Shown: piece by piece, positions 1 to 7,699 of the stretch
Layout: each line of letters opens with the position of its first letter
How positions within the stretch are numbered: position 1 is the stretch's first letter
DNA from: Archangium lansingense
GTDB taxonomy: Bacteria > Myxococcota > Myxococcia > Myxococcales > Myxococcaceae
Assembly (NCBI RefSeq): GCF_026626635.1
Contig: NZ_JAPNKA010000001.1
Span: 4,588,001-4,652,000, forward strand
Direction: 5' to 3'
Length of the DNA stretch: 64,000 nucleotides
Position numbers and translations under genes: made by a program
The notes under the pieces: generated by a model
Databases searched by the model: none
What the model was told of the DNA's origin: nothing
The model's input: only the letters and a program-made list of their open reading frames with translations

Positions 1-2
1 TC

Positions 3-2945
3 TCCCGCGGAGTAGACGATGAGAGTCTAGAGGCGGACCTCGCCTGGTTCGTCGCTCACTCCCCCACGCAGGAATTCGAGGAGGCGATCGAGATGACTCT
101 TCACCAGGATTCGGACGTCGTGAATGCGCTCGAGCCGGAGTTGGCGAGGTTCCTCCGCAAGCTGCTGGCGTTCGCACCGCAGGAGCGATTCCAGAGCGCC
201 GAGGCGGCGATTGCCGCGCTCTGTGAATCCGTGGGGCAGGCCCTCCCCGTGGAGACGGTCGCCACCCGGGAGAGTTTCCTGCAAGCGGCTCGCTTCATCG
301 GACGGCAGCACGAGCTGTCGCAGTTGGGGCAGGCGCTCGACGCAGCGGAGGGGGAGCACCGGGGGAGTGCGTGGTTGGTGGCTGGAGAGAGCGGCGTGGG
401 CAAGTCCCGCTTGTTGGCCGAGTTCCGCATCCTGGCGCTGGTCCGCGGTGTACCCGTCCTGCGCGGGCAGGCCATCAACCGAGGAGGCAATCCCTATCAG
501 CCCTGGCGGGAGGTGTTGCGGCAACTCGCCCTCCTCTCTGTCCTGGAGGGACGGGAGGCCAGCATCTTCAAGCAGCTCGTGCCGGACATCGGCGCGCTGC
601 TCCAGCGCGAGATTCCGGATCCCGAGCCCCTCGGTGCGGAAATGGCCCACCTTCGCCTGTTCGCCACGGTGGAGGAGGTCTTCAGCCGGCTGCCCTATCC
701 CACGGTGGTCATCTTGGAGGACCTGCAGTGGGCGGACAGCGCCACCCTGTCCTTGCTGTCCCAGCTCGCCAGCTCGGTCTCGAAAACGAAGCTGCTCCTG
801 CTGGCCAGCTACCGGGATGACGAGCGGCCCACGCTGCCCCGGGAGTTGCCCGCCCTCCAGGTGCTGAAGCTGCCGCGGCTCACGTCCGCGGAGATTGCGG
901 CGCTGAGTAAGTCCATGGTGGGGCCGGGCGGGCAGTCACCTCGGGTGCTCTCCCTGCTCGAGCGGGAGACGGAGGGCAATCCCTTCTTCCTCGTTGAGGT
1001 GATCCGCGCCCTGGCGGAGCAAAGCGGGATGTTGAACCGCATCGGCCGCGAGCCCCTGCCTGACAGGGCCTTCGTTGGCGGGATGCGCTCCATCGTCCAG
1101 CGGCGGCTCGGAAAGGTCCCGCCCGGAGCGCGTGAGCTGCTCCAATTGGCAGCCATCATCGGGCGGGACATTCACGAGGACCTGCTGCGTGCGGCCGACC
1201 CCTCGGTGGAGCTGCCCGCATGGCTGGGTGAGTGTGCCGACGCCGCGGTGCTCGAGGTGACCGGAAACCGCTGGCGCTTCGCGCACGACAAGCTGCGGGA
1301 AGGTCTGGTGGACAGCCTCTCCCCGGAGCTCACGCGCGCGTTGCACCGTAAGGCCGCGGAGGTGATCAGCGCGGTGCACCGAGACTCGGCGGAGTGGGTG
1401 GCCGCACTTGCCCACCATTGGGGGCAGGCGGGTGACGAGGCCCGCGAGGCACACTACTCCGAGCTGGCGGGCGAGCAGGCCATGTCTGTGTATGCCTGCG
1501 CGGTGGCCATCCCGTACTTCCAGCGAGCCCTCGCCTTCGCCGAGTCCAGGGGGGAGGGGGCCCTGCGGCTCGGTCAGCTCGAGGGGAGGTTGGCGGAGAC
1601 CTGGTACCTCGTTGGAGACCTGCAGCAATGCCGCGTCCATGCAGAGCGTGCCTTGCGGCATCTGGGCTGGTCGCTCCCTCGGAGCCAGAGGGGCTGGCGG
1701 CTGGGCTTCCCCCTCCAGGTGGTTGAACGGGTTCTCCAGTCCGCCGCCCCTTGGGCCTTCACGGTGAAGTCGCGCGAGGAGCGTCTGAAGCGCCGCGAGG
1801 CGGGGCACCTGATGGTGCGGATATGCGAGATGTTCTTCTACCGCCAGGAGTCTGACCCTCTCCTCTGGTCGGGCTTTCGGGTGCTCAACATCCTGGAGCC
1901 CAATGGCCCGTCGCCGTGCCTGGCTCGGGGTTACAGCACCATGGCGGTGGTGTTGTGCATCCTGCCGGTGCTGCGTCCGGTGGTCGATTCCTGGTGCACG
2001 CGCGCCGTGCAGATGGCCGAGCGTGTGGGGACTCCCGCCGACCTCGCCTTCACGCTGGTGCGTAGCGCCGTCTGCGGGATGGGACTGGCCCGGTGGAGAG
2101 AAGTAGAGGTGTGCGGGGAACGGGCCCGGCGGCTCTCGGATGAGGCTCGGGACTTCCGGCAGTCGGAGGAGAGCCGCGCGGTGATGTCGATGGCGGCGCA
2201 GTACCAGGGGCGTTTCCGGCGCTGCGTCCAGCTTGCGGATGAGATTGAGACCTCCGCGCGGCGGAGGGGCGCCATGCAGACGCGGCTCTGGGGCGTGCTG
2301 GTCGGGGCGGTTGCCCTGGTCCGCTTGGGCCGCTCTGCGGCGCCGCTCCAGGAGCTGGATGTGGAGCTGCCCTGGATGGAAGCCCACGCCGGTGTCTCGG
2401 AGAAGGTGGTGATGCAGGGGGTGCTGGCCCTGGCGCGGTTGCGGCGAGGCCAGGAAGCACAAGCACTCGAAGAGGCGAAGCGGGGCCTGGAGCTGCTGCG
2501 GGGCATGCGGCCGGTGGCGTACTGGATGTACTCCGGCGTGAGTCAAGTGGCCGAAGTCTACCTGACGGTGTGGGAGCAACGAGGTGGCGGGACTCCGCAG
2601 GGCCAGAAGGAACAGGGGCGTGCGGCGCGTGAGGCCTGCAAGGCCATGAGGAAGTTCGCCCGCACCTTTGCCATCGGACAGCCGTTCGCACTGTTGTGCA
2701 ACGGGCTCGAGGCCTGGCTCTCTGGCCGTCCCGAGGCTGCGATCCGGGCTTGGGGGCGCTGCGTCCAGCGCGCCGTGGCACTGAGAATGCCCTACGAGGA
2801 AGGTCGTGGTCGCTTCGAGCTGGGGCGCCACCTTCCCCGCGAGGCTCCGACCCGGCGCGGCCAACTGCTGCGTGCACGAGAGCTCTTCGCTGAGCTCGAG
2901 GCCGCCGATGACCTGGCACGGGTCGAGGCCGAGCTGGCCCGATGA
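3..2945 (+). CDS. large ATPase/TPR signalling protein (5' end outside window)
   Basis: The frame is open from the left edge, so the ATG at 93 is probably not the start and the protein is truncated at its N-terminus. Counting from that ATG, residues 15-45 resemble the last helices of a Ser/Thr protein kinase domain (ERFQSAEAAIAAL). Then comes an AAA/predicted-ATPase module with Walker A GESGVGKS at about 98-105 and Walker B VVILED followed by LQWAD at about 204-214. The remaining ~500 residues are helical and TPR-like. Kinase-ATPase-TPR fusions of this type are common in myxobacteria and act as cytoplasmic signalling proteins; the kinase part here is an inference from a short tail. The stop overlaps the start of the next gene (ATGA), so the two are translationally coupled. 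Confidence 0.8.
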   Translation, partial: SRGVDDESLEADLAWFVAHSPTQEFEEAIEMTLHQDSDVVNALEPELARFLRKLLAFAPQERFQSAEAAIAALCESVGQALPVETVATRESFLQAARFIGRQHELSQLGQALDAAEGEHRGSAWLVAGESGVGKSRLLAEFRILALVRGVPVLRGQAINRGGNPYQPWREVLRQLALLSVLEGREASIFKQLVPDIGALLQREIPDPEPLGAEMAHLRLFATVEEVFSRLPYPTVVILEDLQWADSATLSLLSQLASSVSKTKLLLLASYRDDERPTLPRELPALQVLKLPRLTSAEIAALSKSMVGPGGQSPRVLSLLERETEGNPFFLVEVIRALAEQSGMLNRIGREPLPDRAFVGGMRSIVQRRLGKVPPGARELLQLAAIIGRDIHEDLLRAADPSVELPAWLGECADAAVLEVTGNRWRFAHDKLREGLVDSLSPELTRALHRKAAEVISAVHRDSAEWVAALAHHWGQAGDEAREAHYSELAGEQAMSVYACAVAIPYFQRALAFAESRGEGALRLGQLEGRLAETWYLVGDLQQCRVHAERALRHLGWSLPRSQRGWRLGFPLQVVERVLQSAAPWAFTVKSREERLKRREAGHLMVRICEMFFYRQESDPLLWSGFRVLNILEPNGPSPCLARGYSTMAVVLCILPVLRPVVDSWCTRAVQMAERVGTPADLAFTLVRSAVCGMGLARWREVEVCGERARRLSDEARDFRQSEESRAVMSMAAQYQGRFRRCVQLADEIETSARRRGAMQTRLWGVLVGAVALVRLGRSAAPLQELDVELPWMEAHAGVSEKVVMQGVLALARLRRGQEAQALEEAKRGLELLRGMRPVAYWMYSGVSQVAEVYLTVWEQRGGGTPQGQKEQGRAAREACKAMRKFARTFAIGQPFALLCNGLEAWLSGRPEAAIRAWGRCVQRAVALRMPYEEGRGRFELGRHLPREAPTRRGQLLRARELFAELEAADDLARVEAELAR

Positions 2946-3814
2946 CCTGCACGGTGCCAGTGGGTGACGTCGAGGTGCTGGCCTGTCCCGCCTGCTTGGG
3001 GAGGCTCGCGTGGGAGGGGAGGGCGAGTGGAGGGCTGCTGGAGGAGGGCTGGCTGTTCTGCTCGGAGTGCGGCTCCTGCTGGCAGGTGGTGGAGGGCATG
3101 CCCCGGCTACTTCGGGAGCAGGAGGTTCGTGGAAAGGATCGCCTCCTGCGCGCCATCTATGACGGGCTTCCCTCGCTGCATGATCCGCTCACCACCCTCC
3201 TGACGCCCCTGCTGCAAGGCCGCTCGGAGGCGGAGCTCCGCGAGCGTTATGTGTCCCGGTTCGAGCTGGACGCCTTGGTGCCGTGCTCCCAGGGGCGACC
3301 CTTGCGCATCCTGGAGGTGGGGATAGGGGCTGGCGCCAATCTTCCGCTCCTCGCCCGGGCCTTGCCTCCCGGGCTCGAGGTGGAGGTGTGGGGGGTGGAT
3401 CTCAGTACAGGCATGCTCGGGTGTTGCCGCGAGCGCCTGGCTCGGGAGGGCCACCAGGGGGTGCGCCTGCTCCTGGCGGATGCTCATTCCCTGCCGTTCG
3501 CGGACCACAGCTTCGACCGGGTGTTCGAGATCGGTGGAATCAACGGCTACCGGAATCCGGAGCGTGCGCTCGCGGAGATGGCTCGGGTGGCCCGTCCTGG
3601 CACTCCGCTGGTGGTGGTGGACGAGCAGCTCGACGCGGAGGCGCGCTCCCTCCGGGACAGGGTGGCCTTCCGGATGCTCACCTTCTACACGCGGGAGCCC
3701 CACTGCCCGCGGGAGCTGCTACCTCCGGCGGCGGTGGACATCGTCGAGGAGCAGCTCAGCCGCTTCTACTTCTGTCTCTCTTTCCGGATGCCGCCGGAGG
3801 CTCCGGTCACCTGA
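2942..3814 (+). CDS. Trm112-like domain plus class I SAM methyltransferase
   Basis: A 290-residue protein. The N-terminus carries two zinc-knuckle pairs, C15-x2-C18 and C40-x2-C43, in a Trm112p-like fold ending near EGMPRLL. A Rossmann methyltransferase follows, with motif I ILEVGIGAGAN at about 123-133, an acidic end of strand 2 (VDLS, about 152) and the UbiE-type step DHSFDRVFEIGG. The substrate cannot be told; such Trm112-methyltransferase fusions are often small-molecule or lipid methyltransferases. The start overlaps the stop of the upstream ATPase gene by four bases. The 3' end overlaps the convergent KASIII gene by 49 bases. Confidence 0.85.
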   Translation: MTCTVPVGDVEVLACPACLGRLAWEGRASGGLLEEGWLFCSECGSCWQVVEGMPRLLREQEVRGKDRLLRAIYDGLPSLHDPLTTLLTPLLQGRSEAELRERYVSRFELDALVPCSQGRPLRILEVGIGAGANLPLLARALPPGLEVEVWGVDLSTGMLGCCRERLAREGHQGVRLLLADAHSLPFADHSFDRVFEIGGINGYRNPERALAEMARVARPGTPLVVVDEQLDAEARSLRDRVAFRMLTFYTREPHCPRELLPPAAVDIVEEQLSRFYFCLSFRMPPEAPVT

Positions 3815-4818
3815 CCTACCTGGTAGAGGATGGCCCCGTAGGAGACGCCTGCCCCCACTCCGAGCATGAGGAGCCGGTCACCCGAGCGAACGGGGCGGGT
3901 GCGCAGGAGGCGATCGAGGCTGAAGGGGATGGAGGCCGCCGCCACGCTGCCAATCTGTTCCACCACTGGCACGATCCTGGCCGGCTCGATGTCGTACCGC
4001 TCGATGATGCCGAGGAGCATGGCTCCGTTGGGCTGGTGCGGCAGCACCCACTCGATGTCGCCGAGCTGGACGCCAGAGCGCTCCAACACCTGGGAGGTGG
4101 CGCGGTCCAGGGCTTCGAAGACCACGCGGAGCATGTCGCTGGGGATGGTGTGGAACCGGACGCCCTCCACGCGCCCGGTGCGCAGGGGATGTTCGAGCAC
4201 CGTGTCGGGAGGCTGGCTGCCATCGTTCCCGAACGCCGCCGCGAGGACTCCCTCACCAGGCCGTGGTCCAGGCCCCAACACCGTGGCCGAAGCTACGTCT
4301 CCGAAGATGAGATAGGGGCGCGGCTCGGTGGGGGAGATGGCCCTCGAGTTGTACTCCACCGTGACGATGCCGACGGGCCCCAGCCCGGTCGCCACCGAGC
4401 GCGCGGCGACATCGAAGGCGGACAGGAAGCCCATGCAGGCGTTGTTGAGGTCGAACGCGTCACACGAGCCGGACAATCCAAGCGCGGCGGCCACCCGGTT
4501 CGCGGTGGCGGGCACGAGGGTGTCTCCGCCAGTAGAGGAGACGAAGAGGATGCGGCGGAGCTCGGTCGCGGCCAGCCCGGCCTGCTCCAGGGCGAGGCGG
4601 AGGGCCTGGGCTCCGAGGTCGGCCATGCACATGCCGGGTGGGGCCCAGTGGCGAGTGCGGATCCCCGTCTTCTGCTCCAGCGTTTGGGGATCTCGCCCCA
4701 CTTCCCGCGCCAACTCCGCCGTGGTGACCGCTCGCTCCGGGAGCACGCTGGCCGTGCCCAGGATGCGCACCGGAAGCATCACGTTTCCGCGTGGGCTCGC
4801 CTGATCCGCTGCCCTCAT
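3766..4818 (-). CDS. KASIII (FabH)-like condensing enzyme or acyltransferase, atypical triad
   Basis: The start at 4818 is preferred because GGAGGA lies six bases upstream; a longer frame to 4953 has no such site. The 350-residue thiolase-fold protein has the nucleophile Cys128 in NNACMGFLS and His261 in PHQPN. The third FabH catalytic residue, Asn in GNTSAAS, is replaced: the aligned stretch reads IGSVAAAS with Ser291 (codon 3946-3948). Housekeeping FabH needs Cys-His-Asn for decarboxylative condensation, while KASIII homologues that only transfer acyl groups often change this position. I infer an acyltransferase or specialised starter enzyme rather than the main FabH. No acyl carrier protein gene is adjacent. 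Confidence 0.85.
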   Translation of the reverse strand: MRAADQASPRGNVMLPVRILGTASVLPERAVTTAELAREVGRDPQTLEQKTGIRTRHWAPPGMCMADLGAQALRLALEQAGLAATELRRILFVSSTGGDTLVPATANRVAAALGLSGSCDAFDLNNACMGFLSAFDVAARSVATGLGPVGIVTVEYNSRAISPTEPRPYLIFGDVASATVLGPGPRPGEGVLAAAFGNDGSQPPDTVLEHPLRTGRVEGVRFHTIPSDMLRVVFEALDRATSQVLERSGVQLGDIEWVLPHQPNGAMLLGIIERYDIEPARIVPVVEQIGSVAAASIPFSLDRLLRTRPVRSGDRLLMLGVGAGVSYGAILYQVGQVTGASGGIRKERQK

Positions 4819-4896
4819 GGCTGTCCTCCAGGAGGAACAGCATGATGCCTCGCGCCCCTCTCCATCAGCTCCAGGGAAGGGCGGTGTGACCTTTTG

Positions 4897-4926
4897 ACCA
4901 GACCTGGTGTCCGAACTCGTGAGTTC
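4897..4926. promoter_or_regulatory. two adjacent short inverted repeats, possible operator
   Basis: ACCAG-AC-CTGGT (4897-4908) is followed five bases later by GAACTC-GT-GAGTTC (4913-4926). They lie about 80-110 bases upstream of the KASIII start, in the 254-base divergent gap shared with the membrane protein gene. The symmetry suggests a dimeric repressor site, but no promoter boxes are convincing and no regulator gene is adjacent. Confidence 0.25.
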
Positions 4927-5072
4927 CCCCGTGTAACAGTCCGACGAAGACAATTGCGTCCAGCAGGACCACGGTCAGCCTGAGCCTCCTCCGGCGGGTG
5001 AGCTCCCGGGTGGGTCGTCTCGGAAAAGGGAAATCTCCTGTGTCGCGGGATCAAGGCGGGTAGGCTGCCGGC

Positions 5073-6719
5073 ATGCAGAAGCGCGGCGACAGACTCCCCA
5101 TGACGGCGGCTCTCTCCTCCATGCTGGTGACACTCGCTCTCTTCGGGCTGGGGAGCGTTCTGTGGATCCTCTGGCTGTTCGGTGGGGAGGCACTGCGCAC
5201 CTGGCAGGAGATGGGGTGGTGGGCGCCCGTGGTAGTGCTGGTCACGGGCGTATCGCTGATGGCCAGCCTGGGCGCCCTGGTGCTGCGCGGGTGGAAGTCC
5301 CGGCTGCCGGCGGCGGTGTTCCTCGCACTCGGCCTCGCGCCGTGGCTGGTGGGCACGCTCGGCGCGCGCTGGGGCGTGCGCTCGTGCTTCGAGGCCATCG
5401 CGAACGTCAACTTCACGGATAGGATCACCATCCTCGGCAACGGCTTCAGCGAGGCCCTCGCCTCGTACCTCTTCGGGGGCGGCCTCTCGGTGGCGCTGCT
5501 GCTGGGCCTCGCGGCGGGGCTGGGCACCGCGGCGCTCGTCGTCGCTTCCGGTCGGCGAGCCTCGGAGGAGCCTTCCATCGAGCCAGGGGGACCGGCCTCG
5601 GCGGCCCTGCTCAGCCTCGCGGCCGCGCTGGCCGTGGGCGCCCTCCTCCCGTCCGTGTTCTTCCTTCGCAACGGCTTCAACGTCCTCGCCAACGCCAGGC
5701 TGCTGGATCGGGAGCCGCTGCTCATCCAGACCGTGACCTCGCTGGGCGCGGCGCGGCAGTTCTCTCGGGTGGCGCTCGGGGTCTCGCTCGTGCTGGCGGT
5801 GGGGACTGCGCTGTGGGCCCGGCGGCGCCCGGGCATGGGGTTGGGGCGGGCCGTGGCGGCGGGGTTGTGCGTCGTGCCCGCCTTCGCGCTCCATGCGCTC
5901 ACATTCCAGAACATGGAGCACATGGCCCGGGTGGCGGCGGCGACGCCGTGGGCGTCGGCTGGGGACTTCCAGCCCGTGTCCGTGTCGAACCTCCTCTCCT
6001 CCCGCCAGGCGCCGGATGCCCTCGTCACGCTCACGCACCTGAAGCCCCCTGAGGGGGCGCCGCGCCAGGACGTCCCTCTGGAGGGGGCGCTGGCACCGGC
6101 CCTGAGGGCGTCGCTGAACGAGTGGCAGCTCGAAGTCGCGGAGGTGGAGGACGCGATTGAGCGGAAGAGGCTGATCCTCCATCCCACACTGTCGCTCGCG
6201 GTGGACGGCCGGCTCGACGGCGCGAAGCTGCGCGGGCTGGTGGAGGCGGCGCTGCCGGCCGGGGTGCGCTCGATCATCCTCGTGGGGCAGACGCCGTCCT
6301 CTCCGAATAGCGCCCTTCTGGAGAGTGAGCCGCTGATGGGGCTCTTCACCCGCGAGATGCTGGCCACGGAGCCCATTGCGCTCCTGTCCGCGCTGCCCCA
6401 GGGCGAACCCATGGAGGGAGGTTGGGACGCGCGCCTGGACGCCAACGTGCTGACGCTGACGCCGCGCCCCGGCTCCAGCGAGGAGCCGCTGACGGTGGAC
6501 CTCTCCCAGCCCCAGCCAGACTTCGACCCCGAGGACGTAGGGGATCGGTCGGTGCCGATCTACCTGCCCATGGGAGAGGCGCTGACCGCCGAGCGGCTGG
6601 TGCGCATCTCCGAGGTGCTCTCCGGCCGACGTACCGGCCGGCGGGTGCTGCTGCTGGTGCTCCTCACGGAGCCCCTATTAGAGGACGCCGCGCCAGTGGC
6701 GGACGACGGCCCGCGGTAG
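5073..6719 (+). CDS. multi-pass membrane protein with C-terminal soluble domain
   Basis: A 548-residue protein that I do not recognise as a named family. The first ~290 residues contain about seven hydrophobic segments (near residues 15-38, 48-70, 77-95, 130-155, 180-205, 228-248 and 255-275). The last ~250 residues are soluble. A stretch near 360-400 (LSLAVDGRLDGAKLRGLVEAA) resembles the periplasmic domain of ExbD/TolR-type proteins, as does a second half-repeat near 490-530. An energy-coupling or envelope role is only a guess. The start ATG at 5073 has a weak upstream site; ATG 5100 is an alternative. Confidence 0.7.
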   Translation: MQKRGDRLPMTAALSSMLVTLALFGLGSVLWILWLFGGEALRTWQEMGWWAPVVVLVTGVSLMASLGALVLRGWKSRLPAAVFLALGLAPWLVGTLGARWGVRSCFEAIANVNFTDRITILGNGFSEALASYLFGGGLSVALLLGLAAGLGTAALVVASGRRASEEPSIEPGGPASAALLSLAAALAVGALLPSVFFLRNGFNVLANARLLDREPLLIQTVTSLGAARQFSRVALGVSLVLAVGTALWARRRPGMGLGRAVAAGLCVVPAFALHALTFQNMEHMARVAAATPWASAGDFQPVSVSNLLSSRQAPDALVTLTHLKPPEGAPRQDVPLEGALAPALRASLNEWQLEVAEVEDAIERKRLILHPTLSLAVDGRLDGAKLRGLVEAALPAGVRSIILVGQTPSSPNSALLESEPLMGLFTREMLATEPIALLSALPQGEPMEGGWDARLDANVLTLTPRPGSSEEPLTVDLSQPQPDFDPEDVGDRSVPIYLPMGEALTAERLVRISEVLSGRRTGRRVLLLVLLTEPLLEDAAPVADDGPR

Positions 6720-6735
6720 CTGCGGGGATGCACGC

Positions 6736-6756
6736 CGCCTCGAATCTACCGAGGCG
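6736..6756. terminator. hairpin between convergent genes
   Basis: CGCCTCG (6736-6742) pairs perfectly with CGAGGCG (6750-6756) around a seven-base loop. It sits between the membrane protein stop (6719) and the convergent toxin-island gene stop (6762). There is no strong T-run, so it may only pause polymerase or protect the 3' end. Confidence 0.4.
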
Positions 6757-6761
6757 CCTGG

Positions 6762-7343
6762 TTACCAGCGGTGCCAGGTGAAGAGGCAGTCGATGAGCTG
6801 GGCCTGGCCGAGCCCGTGATTGGCTGAGCGCGGAACGAGGTCCGGCACGGGGGTGAAGAGGGTGTCGTTGGGCAGGCGGGTGAAGCCGAAGGTGGACTCG
6901 ATGAGCCCGGCGAGCTTCGCCTCGTGCGCTTGGAACTCGGGGGGGAACGGGGGAAACCGCAGCCAGTAGTCCGCTCCGGGCAGGCTCTTGTCCGTGTGAG
7001 AGGCGTAGAGGGCATACACTGGGGCGAGCTGGCTCAGCAGGCACACGATGCCGTCGTAGCGGGGGGCTCCTGTTACGAATCCCGGGAGAGAGACGCGGAC
7101 GCTGTAACAGGGGTCATGGTAGGGGATGGTCGTGTCCCAGATATGGCAGTCGGGGAACTCCTTGAGGAGCCGTTGGGTGAAGCCCTTCCAGGCTAGTGAA
7201 GGCTGCACGTTGGCGTGGATGAGCGTGGTGAGGTGTTGGCCTTCTTCTGACGCATCGTATCGAGGATCGTCGTTGCGGAGGCCGGCCGGGTAGTAGCGGT
7301 GGACGAGCTTGACGAGCGCCTCGGTGAACGGTTCCGGCTTCAT
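6762..7343 (-). CDS. island protein, possible second immunity protein
   Basis: A 193-residue, acid-neutral soluble protein without signal peptide or membrane segment. I do not recognise the family. It lies five bases downstream of the DUF2019 gene on the same strand, so it is the third gene of the toxin operon, with a modest TAGGA site before the ATG. A 142-base copy of its 3' end recurs at 9302-9443 on the other side of the toxin gene, which is typical of duplicated immunity genes in polymorphic toxin loci. An immunity function is an inference from this placement and the duplication only. Confidence 0.7.
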   Translation of the reverse strand: MKPEPFTEALVKLVHRYYPAGLRNDDPRYDASEEGQHLTTLIHANVQPSLAWKGFTQRLLKEFPDCHIWDTTIPYHDPCYSVRVSLPGFVTGAPRYDGIVCLLSQLAPVYALYASHTDKSLPGADYWLRFPPFPPEFQAHEAKLAGLIESTFGFTRLPNDTLFTPVPDLVPRSANHGLGQAQLIDCLFTWHRW

Positions 7344-7348
7344 GAGTC

Positions 7349-7699
7349 CTAATCAACGTCTAAACTCCAAGTACCCTCGCTCCAATACTTCAACACCTGG
7401 GATGCCTCGAAGGGAATCATGCCCTTGCTCTTCGCTGCTTCCTCCAAAACAGGCAATGCCTGTGTCGGCCGTTCTGAAAGCAAATAGATCGCTGCCTTTA
7501 CGCGTACATCCATACGCGGATGCTTGAGAAGGATCATCAGCGCATCCCGCCCGGCGTCGCCGTGATTGCGCAAATTCTTGTAGGCAGCAACGTAACGCTT
7601 GGCGTGCTTATTCCCCGTCCTTGCATCCCCATTCCAGATCGCATCAGTCTGCGCCGACACGTTTTGGGCAAACTCTTCTGCCAACTCCTCTAGATTCAT
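7349..7699 (-). CDS. DUF2019 protein, likely immunity protein of adjacent toxin
   Basis: The ATG at 7699 is preferred over a GTG at 7705: it has GGAG seven bases upstream and forms an ATGA overlap with the toxin stop. The 116-residue, all-helical product begins MNLEELAEEF, carries the NKHAKRY segment and HEAT-like helices (HPRMDVRVKAAIYLL), and ends EGTWSLD, matching my memory of the DUF2019 family. DUF2019 proteins are found beside secreted toxins in several proteobacteria. Coupling directly behind the toxin gene fits an immunity protein that must be made with the toxin. Confidence 0.8.
   Translation of the reverse strand: MNLEELAEEFAQNVSAQTDAIWNGDARTGNKHAKRYVAAYKNLRNHGDAGRDALMILLKHPRMDVRVKAAIYLLSERPTQALPVLEEAAKSKGMIPFEASQVLKYWSEGTWSLDVD

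Noticed and set aside
936..2864. 642-codon minus-strand frame opposite the ATPase gene
   Set aside because: GC-rich DNA leaves long antisense frames open. The plus strand has clear Walker motifs and normal codon use; the antisense product is His/Arg/Pro-rich and matches nothing.
3283..4845. 520-codon plus-strand frame across the methyltransferase and KASIII region
   Set aside because: Glycine/arginine-rich shadow that conflicts with two well-supported genes.
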